Shown: positions 17,525-26,245 of the stretch, one piece after another | How the letters are laid out: each line of letters opens with the position of its first letter | Position numbering within the stretch: position 1 is the first letter of the stretch | Source of the DNA: Celeribacter naphthalenivorans | Lineage (GTDB): Bacteria > Pseudomonadota > Alphaproteobacteria > Rhodobacterales > Rhodobacteraceae | DNA length: 64,000 nt | Reading direction: 5' to 3' | Assembly: GCF_020524585.1 (NCBI RefSeq) | Contig: NZ_JAIVLK010000001.1 | Span: forward strand, 678,010 to 742,009 | Notes under the pieces: model-generated | What the model was told of the DNA's origin: nothing | Seen by the model: only the letters and a program-made list of their open reading frames with translations | Database searches by the model: none | Program-made: the position numbers and the translations under genes

Positions 17525-18705
17525 ACAGGCACACGCTTTTCGGCGGCGCCTATGCGCTTGCGTTTTTCTCCTTTCTGTTCGGCCCGCTGGTCATCATGGC
17601 GACGACCGCTTTCAACTCCTCGCGGTTTCCGCGTGTGGCGCCTTGGGAGTGTTTCACCACCGGCTGGTTCGGCGAGTTGTTCGGCAACGCCCGCCTGATG
17701 GAAGGCCTGATGAACTCCGTGATCATCGGGGTGGGTGTCGTGGCCTTGGCGGTGCCCATCGGGTTGGCGGGGGCGCTGGCGCTCTCCGAATTGCCGCCCA
17801 AGCTGCGCTCGATGCTCTACACGGTGCTGATCCTGCCGATCCTGATCCCCGGCGTTGTGCTCGGGATTTCGACCATCGTGCTTTGGGGCCAGATCACGCG
17901 GGGCACCGGGGCGGGGTTTCTCTATAATGGCTATTTCCTGACCATCGTGGGCCAGATCACCTTTGTCTCGGCCTATGCCATGTTGGTGTTCATCGCGCGA
18001 CTGCAACGTTTCGATGCGACCCAGACCGAAGCCGCACTCGATCTCGGCGCCACGCCCGGGCAGGCGTTTCGCAAAATCCTCTTGCCCTTCATGGCGCCCG
18101 CGATTGGCTCGGCGGCCTTCATCACGTTGTTGGCGTCTTTCGAGAATTACAACACGACTGTGTTCACGGTTCTCTCAGAAAGCACCTTCACCACGGCCTT
18201 GGCCTCGAAAGTGCGCCACGGCACGGACCCGTCTTTGTCCGCTCTGGCGGTGATCATCATCACGCTCACATTGGTGGGCGCGCTCACGAATGAGGCCTAT
18301 CAGCGCCGCAAAGAGGCCGAATCCGGTGGTCGCGCGTCCCGCTCGCCGCTTTATGCCAATCCGGTGACGCGGGCACTGACACATCCCGGTATCGTCTTTG
18401 CGATCCTCGTGACGGTGATTGGCGGGATAACTTACGCGGGCTCGCAATATGACAGTTCGGTCTGTGAGGCGGCTGTGTTGCAGGAGAAGCTGGATCGTCA
18501 GGAAGAGCTTCGCGCAGAGCAACGTGCGAGGATCGAGGCGCAGGAGGCGGAGCAGGGCGTGACCGTACCGAAACCGGACAGCGCCTTTGGCGGGGCTTTC
18601 GGGGGCGTTGGGACACCGGCGGCCCCTGCGGCGCCGAAACCGGAAAGCCCGTCGGCCTTTGGCGGGGCCTTTGGTGGGATCACCGCGCCTGAAGTGGATG
18701 AATAG
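17521..18705 (+). CDS. PotC-like ABC permease with an unusual C-terminal appendage
   Basis: 394 residues, against about 260-280 for ordinary PotC. The core (about 1-260) has six helices and the EAA loop EAALDLGATPGQAFRKILLPF. After it come about 135 extra residues: a seventh hydrophobic segment (PGIVFAILVTVIGGITYAG), a single Cys, a Glu/Gln/Arg-rich coiled-coil stretch (about 320-345), and a Pro/Ala tail with two copies of SAFGGAFGG. The core would end in the cytoplasm, so the tail would be periplasmic. The appendage has no function I recognise. Confidence 0.9.
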   Translation: MNRHTLFGGAYALAFFSFLFGPLVIMATTAFNSSRFPRVAPWECFTTGWFGELFGNARLMEGLMNSVIIGVGVVALAVPIGLAGALALSELPPKLRSMLYTVLILPILIPGVVLGISTIVLWGQITRGTGAGFLYNGYFLTIVGQITFVSAYAMLVFIARLQRFDATQTEAALDLGATPGQAFRKILLPFMAPAIGSAAFITLLASFENYNTTVFTVLSESTFTTALASKVRHGTDPSLSALAVIIITLTLVGALTNEAYQRRKEAESGGRASRSPLYANPVTRALTHPGIVFAILVTVIGGITYAGSQYDSSVCEAAVLQEKLDRQEELRAEQRARIEAQEAEQGVTVPKPDSAFGGAFGGVGTPAAPAAPKPESPSAFGGAFGGITAPEVDE

Positions 18706-18706
18706 G

Positions 18707-18733
18707 AAAGGGGGCCAAATGGCCCCCTTTTTT
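18707..18733 (+). terminator. Terminator of the Pot-like operon
   Basis: A 10-bp stem AAAGGGGGCC / GGCCCCCTTT with a 4-base loop, followed by three more T. It starts two bases after the permease stop. Confidence 0.85.
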
Positions 18734-18760
18734 CTTCGCCCGAATAGCACCACAGGTGCC

Positions 18761-18894
18761 GGGCAAGCGCCTGCCCGTTCCGGCGGGCTGGCGCTTTTCT
18801 GCGTCTGACGTCGTCTCACCGGACGACGGATTTGGCTGGCATAAACTGCACTGCTCACAGATTGGAGCGCCACCCCACGGGCAGGCGCTCGCCC
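18761..18894. repeat. Inverted-repeat element between convergent operons
   Basis: Two 18-bp arms, at 18761-18778 and 18877-18894, are inverted copies with one mismatch (GGGCAAGCGCCTGCCCGT is the left arm). They enclose 98 bp that hold a nested hairpin, CGTCGTC-N6-GACGACG (18809-18828). The right arm abuts the creatininase stop codon. It could be a structured double terminator or a small mobile-type repeat. No transposase is present. Confidence 0.6.
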
Positions 18895-19683
18895 TCAGTC
18901 CGGGATCGTCCGCGCATAGCCCTCTGTCGACAAGTCCCGCAGCTCTTTCAGCATCTCGACAAACCCCGCGACCTGATGCGCACAGGTGGCAGCGCCTTTT
19001 TCAGCCGTCGCCAGATGCGCCTCGCCCACCGTGCCTTTCGGGTTCAAGTCCTTTGACACCCAAGCCAAATTTACCGGACCAATCGGCGAAATCGGTGCGG
19101 TCTCCGCCGTCGAACGGAAATCTTCGGCCTTCTCCATATCCACCAGATGCGGTTTGAAATGCAGCATGAGCGATGTCTCAAGATCACCGCCATGAATGCC
19201 GTAGGTGCTTTCTTGTGCGCTATACATGCCCTCGGGTTTGCCGAAATTGCCCCATTGGCATTTCACGACCATCATGCCCGCTTGCACCCTGAGTTCACGC
19301 CCCAGAATGGAAATCAGGTCCAAGTTCCCGCCATGGGAATTGACGATCACCATTTTTTTGAGGCCCGCACGCGCGACCGAAAGCCCGATCTCGGTCCAGG
19401 CGTCCAAAGCGGTCTTGGCCGTATAGGTCAGCGTGCCCTTGGCGTGGATGTGTTCGTTCGATTTGCCGACCGCCTGCACCGGCAGGATGAGGATGTCGAG
19501 ATCGTCGGGGCAGGTGGCGCGCAGTTCCGCCAGCATGCCCTCGTTGATATAGGTGTCCACGCCCACAGGCAGATGCGGCCCATGCTGTTCCACGGCCGCC
19601 GTGGGCAGAATGACGATGGTTTTCTCAGGGTCAAAATCGGTGAATTCCGTGGTGCGGAACTCGGTCCAGTCGAAACGTCTCAT
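18895..19683 (-). CDS. Creatininase-family amidohydrolase
   Basis: 262 residues. The metal-binding signature is intact: Glu32 and His34 in VEQHGPHLPVGVDT, Asp43, His117 in NSHGGNLD, and Glu169 in GGDLETSLM. The family includes creatinine amidohydrolase and formamide or amide hydrolases acting on heterocycle-derived substrates, so a cyclic amide or formamide bond is the expected target. It is the last gene of the leftward operon and its start overlaps the upstream oxygenase stop by 4 bp. The true substrate is unknown. Confidence 0.9.
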   Translation of the reverse strand: MRRFDWTEFRTTEFTDFDPEKTIVILPTAAVEQHGPHLPVGVDTYINEGMLAELRATCPDDLDILILPVQAVGKSNEHIHAKGTLTYTAKTALDAWTEIGLSVARAGLKKMVIVNSHGGNLDLISILGRELRVQAGMMVVKCQWGNFGKPEGMYSAQESTYGIHGGDLETSLMLHFKPHLVDMEKAEDFRSTAETAPISPIGPVNLAWVSKDLNPKGTVGEAHLATAEKGAATCAHQVAGFVEMLKELRDLSTEGYARTIPD

Positions 19684-20606
19684 GTGATGTCCTTCGGTGT
19701 GTAAGTCGCGTCAAGGCGCGACCGCAGATAATCGGCGCCGGTGACGGCGGGGTATTTGGCCTCGCCCGTGCCCGGCAGGGCGGCAATCACGCTGTCGGGG
19801 TTTGGGTCGAGGAAAAAGGCGATGGAGCGGCGGGCGGTTTTCGGCGGCAACACCCGGTGCGGGGTCGAGACGTAGATGTCATTCGACCAACGCATCAGGC
19901 AGTCACCGATGTTGACCACATAGGCGCCCGGCACATGCGGCACGTCGATCCAGTCGCCGCCGCGAGGGCGGACCTGCAACCCGCCGACGCCATCGGTCAT
20001 CAAGAGCGTCACAGAGCCGTAATCCGTATGCGCGCCCGCGCCGATGCCCTCACCGTCGGGTGCCGCCGGGTAGGAGAGGACACGAAGCGTCGCCATCGGT
20101 TCGGTGAAATGCGGCGGGAAGTAGCCTTCGGGCAGGTTCAAATCCATCTCGAACGCCCGGTGCAGCGCGACCGAGAGGTGCAGCACGGCGTCATAGTAGT
20201 CGAGCATGGTCTCGCGAAATCCCGGCACATCAGGCCAGACATTCACGCCACGAAACGGCTCGCCTTTGAGGACACGCGGATCGTCTGAGGGCAAGTCAAA
20301 ACCGACGTTGAAGGCCTCTTTGCGGTCCATCTGGCCGGAGGTCTCGTCCAGCGCCTCGGACCCCTGACAGGCCCAGCCCCGGTTGTGCGGGTTGCCCCGG
20401 ATGTCGATTTTCGCTTTTTCCGCCACGGGCAGCGCGAAGAAGGCGTCGCCCTTGGCGAAGACATCCGCGATCAGCTCCTCGGGAATGCCGTGGTTCTTGA
20501 CGAGAAAAAAACCGGTGTCGCGGCAGGCACGTCCGAGGTCTTGCACAAAGCCGTCGGCATCTGAACCGGTGGCAAAACGGCTCCAGTCGAGAACGGGAAT
20601 GTCCAT
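19680..20606 (-). CDS. 2-oxoglutarate/Fe(II) dioxygenase, isopenicillin-N-synthase-like
   Basis: 308 residues. It has an N-terminal DIOX_N region (PVLDWSRF, TGFFLVKNHGIP) and a C-terminal jelly roll. Iron ligands are His193 and Asp195 (GAHTDYGSVTLL) and His250 (STPHRVLPP). The 2-oxoglutarate-binding RxS motif is at 259-261 (RRSIAFF). This family includes thymine 7-hydroxylase as well as oxidative tailoring enzymes. Context with a cytosine-deaminase-like hydrolase suggests hydroxylation or demethylation of an N-heterocycle. The substrate is inferred, not shown. It overlaps the creatininase gene by 4 bp. Confidence 0.92.
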   Translation of the reverse strand: MDIPVLDWSRFATGSDADGFVQDLGRACRDTGFFLVKNHGIPEELIADVFAKGDAFFALPVAEKAKIDIRGNPHNRGWACQGSEALDETSGQMDRKEAFNVGFDLPSDDPRVLKGEPFRGVNVWPDVPGFRETMLDYYDAVLHLSVALHRAFEMDLNLPEGYFPPHFTEPMATLRVLSYPAAPDGEGIGAGAHTDYGSVTLLMTDGVGGLQVRPRGGDWIDVPHVPGAYVVNIGDCLMRWSNDIYVSTPHRVLPPKTARRSIAFFLDPNPDSVIAALPGTGEAKYPAVTGADYLRSRLDATYTPKDIT

Positions 20607-21230
20607 TTACCCCTCCTTCGGCGCAGGCGCCGCGATCAGCTTATCGAGCCGGTTCTGCACCCGTGTCAGATGCTTGGCGCGGCTCTCAGCTGTCGAGCTG
20701 TCCATCAGGAAATGTGCCGCAAAGGCGGTCTTGCAGCGTTTGGCCAAGATCACCCGAAGTCCACGCATCAGCGTGCGTTTGCCCGGCGCGCCGACAAAGA
20801 AGGTCAGCCATCGCGAGGCGCCGCAGGTGGTGAAAACGCCCAGTTTGGTGATGTGGGTCAGGCCGGGTTTGATGTCATCGCCCTCTTTTTGCGGCATGAT
20901 GAAGGCCACGCCCGACACCATGGTGCGGTCAAGCCAGCCCTTGAGCATCGCGGGCAGGCCGTACCACCAGGTCGGATAGACGAAAATCAGGCTGTCGCAC
21001 CACTCAAGGTCCGTGCAATCGCGGTCTACCAGAACGCGATTTTCCGGCACGTTTTCATAAATCTCATGCTCATGCGCGGAGAGCACCGGATCGAACCCCT
21101 CGGCATAGAGATCGCGCAGGCGAAACTCGACGCCTGCGGTCTCAAGGCGTGCGAGTACGAGGTCACGAATGCCGCGGTTAAAGGAGGTCTCGCGCGGGTG
21201 GCAATAGACAACGAGGGCGCGTTGCATCAC
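20607..21230 (-). CDS. Flavodoxin-fold NAD(P)H:quinone reductase-like protein (copy 1)
   Basis: 207 residues, flavodoxin-like (NQO1/YwrO family). The FMN/FAD phosphate region is VVYCHPRETSFNRGI, and the family motif FVYPTWWYGLPAMLKGWLDR lies at about residue 90. A second paralogue lies immediately upstream and overlaps it by 4 bp. It is likely to move electrons from NAD(P)H to a flavin or to reduce an oxidised intermediate of this operon. The partner is not evident. Confidence 0.88.
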   Translation of the reverse strand: MMQRALVVYCHPRETSFNRGIRDLVLARLETAGVEFRLRDLYAEGFDPVLSAHEHEIYENVPENRVLVDRDCTDLEWCDSLIFVYPTWWYGLPAMLKGWLDRTMVSGVAFIMPQKEGDDIKPGLTHITKLGVFTTCGASRWLTFFVGAPGKRTLMRGLRVILAKRCKTAFAAHFLMDSSTAESRAKHLTRVQNRLDKLIAAPAPKEG

Positions 21231-21817
21231 ATCGCCTCCATCTCGCGCCGCACCCGCTCCAGATGCGCTTTGAGTTTCGGCTCTTCGTTGCGGTTCATGT
21301 TATAGCAGGCGATGTATTTCTTCTTTGGCATGCCACAGGCATACCACACCGGCCGGGTGACGCATTTGCGCGGCGGGTCGCCGTTCATCATCGCGCGCCA
21401 CCGCGTGCCGCCATAGGTGGTGCAGGCGTAGAGTTTCTTGATGTTGGTGAGCCCCGGACGGACCTTGCCATCCTTGAGCTTAAACGACACACCCGGAAGG
21501 AAAATCCGGTCGAGAAACCCTTTGAGGATCGCCGGATAGCCGAAATTCCACACCGGGAAGACCATCACCAGCGCGTCGGCGGCCTGTAGCCGTTCGACAT
21601 ACTCACGCACCGGTTCGATATTGGCGGGCTCGTCGTGATAGCCGCGACGGTCCTCCATCGTGAGCACGGGTTGAAAGCCCTCGACGTTGAGATCGCAGTC
21701 ATCAACCTCCCAACCGGATTTGGTGAGCGTCTCCACGACCACCTCATGCACCGCCGCGTTGAAGCTTTCCGGGCAGGGGTGGGCGTAGAGGACGAGAACG
21801 CGTCCTTTGGAACTCAT
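21227..21817 (-). CDS. Flavodoxin-fold NAD(P)H oxidoreductase (copy 2)
   Basis: 196 residues from the ATG at 21817, which lies inside the stop of the upstream FAD-oxidase gene (ATGA). It shares with copy 1 the LVLYAHPCPESFNAAV nucleotide site, the VEGFQPVLTMED region and FPVWNFGYPAILKGFLDR. The two diverge strongly at the C-terminus (here CGMPKKKYIACYNMNRNEE). Two paralogues retained side by side suggest a heterodimer or two successive reductions. Confidence 0.87.
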   Translation of the reverse strand: MSSKGRVLVLYAHPCPESFNAAVHEVVVETLTKSGWEVDDCDLNVEGFQPVLTMEDRRGYHDEPANIEPVREYVERLQAADALVMVFPVWNFGYPAILKGFLDRIFLPGVSFKLKDGKVRPGLTNIKKLYACTTYGGTRWRAMMNGDPPRKCVTRPVWYACGMPKKKYIACYNMNRNEEPKLKAHLERVRREMEAM

Positions 21818-23220
21818 TCTGCCACCTCCGGTTTCGGCGTGATCTTGGCGTAGGAATACATCTCCGCGTAGTCGAAATCCGGCTCGTCCCAAGCGATCAT
21901 TTTGCCGGGGTTCAAAAGGCCCTTCGGGTCCGCCTCGCGTTTGAAATCGAGCTGGCGTTTGTCCGTGGACTGCCGCCCGCCTTCTTCCAAAGTGTAGCGA
22001 TGCGGGTTGAAGATCATGCAGTCCATCGCCTCATGTTTGGCGACCAGATCGTCGAGCTGTGCCTTGTCTTTGGGGAAGACAATCGGCAGACCTGCAAAGG
22101 AAATCCCGGCGCCCTCGCGCATCACTTCGAGGTGCATGTAGAGATCGTCTTTGAACGCGTCATAGGCGCGCATGACCTTTTCGATGTCCCCGCCATAGCG
22201 GACCTGAAGATAGGTCAGGTCTTTCTCGAACTTGAGCGCGCGCAGCGTGGTGTGGTTCCAGCCATATTCATAGACCGGGCCGGGGTGGCGATCCCATTGC
22301 ACGTCGTCCGAACGGTAGATCACCTCGGCGCCTTCATAGCGGTCCAGAAGCGTCTGGAAACCTGCCATGGACTGCGGCGCGACCATGAGGCCACAGAGGT
22401 GGTCATTCTCAGACACATGCGCCTTCACGCGCTGGAAATATTTATGCGCGATGGGGGCGGCGTAGACAGAGGCAAGTTTGATCAGAATGCCCGGCTCGGC
22501 GGTCAGAGCACCGGCGAATTCGGTCGCCATGCGGAAGCTGTCAAAGCGCACGAACATCTCGACCCACTCATAAGCGGGGGCGAGCGGCATTTCGATCTCG
22601 GTGATGATGCCGTTGGTGCCATAGGCGTGGGACACGCGGTGCAGCTCTTCGCCGGTGAATTCCAGCGCGCGGGGCTCGGCCTCCATGGTGATCACCCGCA
22701 GACGGTCGATATTGCCGAGATCACGCAAGGCGCCCCAGTTCGCGGACCCGACGCCGCCGGAGCCACCCGCGATGAAACCGCCCAGAGAGGCCTGCGAATA
22801 GGTCGAGGGGAACATGCGCAGCTCCTGACCCGACTTTTCTTTCAGCTCGGCGTCCATCTCCTTGATGATGATGCCGGGTTCGGCGACGACATAGCCTGCA
22901 CCGATCTCCTTGATCTTGTTCATCTTTGTCAGATGCATGACGCAGCCACCGGCCAAAGGCATGGCCTGCCCATAGTTGCCGGTGCCGCCGCCGCGACAGG
23001 TGACGGGGACGTCATGGGCGTAACAGGTCTTGAGCACCTCGATCACTTCGGCCTCAGAGGTCGGGTTGACCACAAAGTCGGCCTGCAAATGGTCCATCTC
23101 GGCTTTGAGCACCGGCGAGTACCAAAAGAAGTCGCGCGATTTGTTGCGGACGGTGGCGGGGTTTTCTTCGATGTCCAGATGTGACAGGGCGGCCATGGCC
23201 GCAGCGGAATTCTTGTTCAT
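21814..23220 (-). CDS. FAD-binding (VAO/GlcD-type) oxidase or dehydrogenase
   Basis: 468 residues. The N-terminal PCMH FAD-binding domain has VPVTCRGGGTGNYGQAMPLAGG (about 75-95) and GGFIAGGSGGVGSANWGALRD (about 150-170). A GlcD-like C-terminal domain ends with the LLNPGKMIAW signature. Such enzymes oxidise hydroxy acids, alcohols or amines; a hydroxylated product of the neighbouring oxygenase is a possible substrate. It lies four bases from the amidohydrolase gene, in the same operon. Confidence 0.88.
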   Translation of the reverse strand: MNKNSAAAMAALSHLDIEENPATVRNKSRDFFWYSPVLKAEMDHLQADFVVNPTSEAEVIEVLKTCYAHDVPVTCRGGGTGNYGQAMPLAGGCVMHLTKMNKIKEIGAGYVVAEPGIIIKEMDAELKEKSGQELRMFPSTYSQASLGGFIAGGSGGVGSANWGALRDLGNIDRLRVITMEAEPRALEFTGEELHRVSHAYGTNGIITEIEMPLAPAYEWVEMFVRFDSFRMATEFAGALTAEPGILIKLASVYAAPIAHKYFQRVKAHVSENDHLCGLMVAPQSMAGFQTLLDRYEGAEVIYRSDDVQWDRHPGPVYEYGWNHTTLRALKFEKDLTYLQVRYGGDIEKVMRAYDAFKDDLYMHLEVMREGAGISFAGLPIVFPKDKAQLDDLVAKHEAMDCMIFNPHRYTLEEGGRQSTDKRQLDFKREADPKGLLNPGKMIAWDEPDFDYAEMYSYAKITPKPEVAE

Positions 23221-23224
23221 GATA

Positions 23225-24499
23225 TTAGCTCACGATCTCATCAAGTTCAGAGTAAGACGGCAGGGTACGGTCGATGGGATCACCGTCGCGCAAAACCACC
23301 CTGTCGGATTGCGGTCGGGCGAACAGCTCGGTCCAGCCGCGTGCGTTGCAAATGACCAGATCGGCAGGGGCGCCCACCGTCAGGCTTGGGGTGTCAAAGC
23401 CACAGGCCGCCGCCGGATTGGTCAGAAAGGCGTTCACCCAGGGCACATCCGTGTGGTCGAGGTGGCAAATCCGCGTCGCCTCGCGCATCACTTCGATCAT
23501 GTCCAGATCGCCATAGGCGTAGAACGGATCGCGGGTGTTGTCGGAGGCGAAAGAGACATTGACCCCCGCTGCGTTCAGCTCATGCGCCATGGTGACACCG
23601 CGCCAACGCGGCGTGCGGCCTTTGTAGCGGTCTTGCAGATACATGTTGCACATCGGCAGGGAGACGACGTTGAGACCGGCCTTGGCGACGAGCGCGATGA
23701 TTTCGTCTGCGGTTTCTTCCGGCATCACCGAAATGGAACAGCAATGGCCCACCGTGACGCGGTTTTTAAAGTCCAGCTCGATCACCGTCTCCGCAATGGT
23801 GCGCAGCGTGTCGGAGGTGGGATCGTCGGTCTCGTCCACATGGAAATCGACGTCAAGATCATACATCACCGCGAAGTGGAAGAAGTCCAACAGCCGCTCT
23901 TTCAGATCCGGCACCGGGTAGGTGACAGAGCCTAAGATTTGCCCGGCCTCAGATACGATTTTCGCAATCGCCGGGAAGTCGCCCTGATCCTTGAAAATCT
24001 TGTCGACGGCCACCAAACAGGACGCCTGTAGCTCGATCTTTCCGGCCCATTTGTCTTGCATCCGTTTGACCACGCCAAAGGACGAAGACGCCAGCGCGTC
24101 CAGGCTGTCGATATGGGTGCGGATTGCCTTGGTGCCATGGGCATAGGCGCATCTGAGCGCGAAATCCATCCGCGCCTCGACATCCGCCGCCGTCCAATTG
24201 GCGTGGTCCGCATGGACGGTCTCCAGTGCCCCCATGAAGGAGCCATCAGGGTTCGAGGCGCGCGGCCAGATGTGACCCTTGTCGAGATGCGTGTGCATAT
24301 CGACGAAGGCCGGAAAGACCATAGCGCCTTTCATATCGATCACGGTTTCGACCGGTTGCCCAGCGTCCGTTTGCGTGATCTTTCCATTTGTGATCGTGAG
24401 ATCGGTGGTGATGAGGTCCCCGGATTGGCCGATGAGGCTGGCCGGGACCGTGACATTTCGAAGTGTCTTCGCGCCGCTGGGCAGAACGCAAAAGCTCAT
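23225..24499 (-). CDS. Cytosine-deaminase-like amidohydrolase
   Basis: 424 residues from the ATG at 24499. Metal ligands of the amidohydrolase superfamily are visible: HTHLDKGHIWPR (from residue 69), FHVDETDD, VGHCCSIS and the catalytic Asp in SDNTRDPFYAYGD. This combination is that of the CodA/AtzC group, which deaminates cytosine, isoguanine-type rings or alkylamino-triazines. It probably removes an exocyclic amino group from the imported ring compound. It sits between the ABC permease (9-bp gap) and the FAD oxidase. Confidence 0.9.
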   Translation of the reverse strand: MSFCVLPSGAKTLRNVTVPASLIGQSGDLITTDLTITNGKITQTDAGQPVETVIDMKGAMVFPAFVDMHTHLDKGHIWPRASNPDGSFMGALETVHADHANWTAADVEARMDFALRCAYAHGTKAIRTHIDSLDALASSSFGVVKRMQDKWAGKIELQASCLVAVDKIFKDQGDFPAIAKIVSEAGQILGSVTYPVPDLKERLLDFFHFAVMYDLDVDFHVDETDDPTSDTLRTIAETVIELDFKNRVTVGHCCSISVMPEETADEIIALVAKAGLNVVSLPMCNMYLQDRYKGRTPRWRGVTMAHELNAAGVNVSFASDNTRDPFYAYGDLDMIEVMREATRICHLDHTDVPWVNAFLTNPAAACGFDTPSLTVGAPADLVICNARGWTELFARPQSDRVVLRDGDPIDRTLPSYSELDEIVS

Positions 24500-24507
24500 A
24501 TAAGTCC

Positions 24508-25362
24508 TTATGACTCCCGTTTGATCGCACTTTCGTGCCATTTGTGCAGCAATGCATGAGAGAGCAGGGATGCTGCGGTGAAGATCACGACACCTGTCGC
24601 CGCGATCAGAAGAAGGGCCGCGAACATGCGCGGAATGTTGAGGCGATACCCGGCCTCAAGGATGCGGAACGCAAGCCCCGATCCGATGCCGCCGGTGCCC
24701 GCGACATATTCGGCCACCACGGCCCCGATCAGGGACAGGCCACCGGCGATGCGAAGCCCGCCCAGAAAGTAGGGCAGAGCGGTCGGCAGTTGCAAATAGC
24801 GCAGCCGCTGCCAGCGCGTCGCACCGTAGATTTTGTAAAGATCGCGCAGGTTGTGGTCGGTCGAATTGAGGCCGAGTGTCGTGTTCGACAGGATCGGGAA
24901 AAACGCCACGATCCAGGCACACAAGAGCAGCCCCGCGATCCGACTGTCGACATAGATGAAAATCAGAGGTGCGATCGAGACCACCGGCGTCACCTGCAAG
25001 ATGACGGCGAAGGGGTAGAACGACATCTCGAAATAGCGCGACTGGGTGAAGAGGATCGCGAGACCCACGCCACCGATCACCGCGACGGCCAAAGCCGCGA
25101 GGGTGATTTTGAGTGTCACAATCAGCGCATCCGACAACATGCCCCAATCCTGGATCAGCGTCTCAAGCACCAATCCCGGCCCCGGCAGGATGTAATGCGG
25201 AATGTCGTTCCACACCACCATGCGGTCCCAGAGGAAAACCGCCAGCGCAATCACCACCACGGGGAGGACCCATTTGGCGATCTTTTCGCGCTTTTCTGCA
25301 CGGGCGTAGCGCAGCTCTTCTTCGTCGACGATGGATGCGGTGTTCATGTCTGTCGTGCTCAT
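24508..25362 (-). CDS. ABC importer permease, ThiX/SsuC/TauC type
   Basis: 284 residues. A basic cytoplasmic leader precedes about six helices. The coupling loop is recognisable around YKIYGATRWQRLRYLQLPTALPYFLGGLRI. Only one permease gene is present, so the channel is probably a homodimer, unlike the two-permease system at 57.9-59.5 kb. It overlaps the upstream ATPase gene by 4 bp. Confidence 0.92.
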   Translation of the reverse strand: MSTTDMNTASIVDEEELRYARAEKREKIAKWVLPVVVIALAVFLWDRMVVWNDIPHYILPGPGLVLETLIQDWGMLSDALIVTLKITLAALAVAVIGGVGLAILFTQSRYFEMSFYPFAVILQVTPVVSIAPLIFIYVDSRIAGLLLCAWIVAFFPILSNTTLGLNSTDHNLRDLYKIYGATRWQRLRYLQLPTALPYFLGGLRIAGGLSLIGAVVAEYVAGTGGIGSGLAFRILEAGYRLNIPRMFAALLLIAATGVVIFTAASLLSHALLHKWHESAIKRES

Positions 25363-26165
25363 GCAGAGGCCCTCGCGCCATGTTCATTCATTGCGCCATG
25401 CAGCGCCTCAGAAGCCTTGCGGCACAGTTCCGCGTAGTCTGCAGAGGTGCGGAATTCCTCGGTGCGCGGGTAGGGCGCGTCCACCGTGACTTCGGACGAC
25501 ACCCGGCCCGGACGTGCCGCCATGACGACGATGCGGTCCGACAGGAACACGCTCTCAAACACCGAATGGGTGACGAAAATCACCGTGCATTTCAACTTAT
25601 CGCGCAGCTCCAACAGATCGTTGTTCAGCTTGTGCCGGGTGATCTCGTCCAAGGCCGCGAAGGGTTCGTCCATCAGGATCAGCCGCGGCTCGGTCACCAG
25701 CGAGCGCGCGATGGAGACGCGCATTTTCATGCCGCCCGAAAGCTCGCGCGGGTAGCTCTTTTGGAACTTCTCCAAGCCCACCATCTTGAGTGCCCACATG
25801 ATCTCGTCTTGGACATCCGCGATGGATTTGCCGCGCAGTCGGAAGGGCAGCCAGACGTTCTGTTCGACCGTGGCCCAAGGCATCAGGGTCGGTTCCTGAA
25901 ACACCACGCCCAGATCGCCGGTCTTCTGCCCGCCTTCCCAGTTGATATGCCCGGAGGTCGGTCGCATCAGCCCGGAAATCAGCCGCAAAGCCGTGGATTT
26001 GCCACAGCCCGACGGTCCTAAAAGCGAAATGAAATCGCCTTGGTTCACGGTCAGGTTCATATCCTTGAGCGCCACGACATTGCCGCCGAAGACCTTGTCC
26101 ACATTGGACATCTCCAACAGTTTGTCGCGCTGGCCCATGGGGGGAATGGAAGAAGGGAGGGTCAT
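25359..26165 (-). CDS. ABC importer ATPase, nitrate/sulfonate/pyrimidine (NitT/TauT) type
   Basis: 268 residues. Walker A GPSGCGKST, Q-loop VVFQEPTLMPWATV, signature ELSGGMKMRVSIARSL, Walker B LILMDEPFAALDE and H-loop FVTHSVFES are all complete. It energises the single-permease importer of this operon. An 80-bp gap with a strong stem-loop separates it from the upstream binding-protein gene, while downstream it overlaps the permease by 4 bp. Confidence 0.93.
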   Translation of the reverse strand: MTLPSSIPPMGQRDKLLEMSNVDKVFGGNVVALKDMNLTVNQGDFISLLGPSGCGKSTALRLISGLMRPTSGHINWEGGQKTGDLGVVFQEPTLMPWATVEQNVWLPFRLRGKSIADVQDEIMWALKMVGLEKFQKSYPRELSGGMKMRVSIARSLVTEPRLILMDEPFAALDEITRHKLNNDLLELRDKLKCTVIFVTHSVFESVFLSDRIVVMAARPGRVSSEVTVDAPYPRTEEFRTSADYAELCRKASEALHGAMNEHGARASA

Positions 26166-26189
26166 GTGCGTCTTTCGAAATCAAAGGAG

Positions 26190-26224
26190 GCGAGGGCGGT
26201 AAAAAAAACGGGGGCCGCCCTCGC
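26190..26224 (-). terminator. Intercistronic stem-loop between binding-protein and ATPase genes
   Basis: A 10-bp perfect stem GCGAGGGCGG / CCGCCCTCGC has a 15-base loop that contains eight consecutive T on the transcribed sense (minus) strand. No T run follows the stem, so it looks more like an mRNA-stabilising or attenuating structure than a full terminator. Confidence 0.5.
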
Positions 26225-26245
26225 TATGTCTTTGGGAAATGGACC

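Noticed and set aside
18895..19683. Creatinine utilisation
   Set aside because: A creatininase-family hydrolase alone is not enough; creatinase and sarcosine oxidase are missing, so the substrate is left open.
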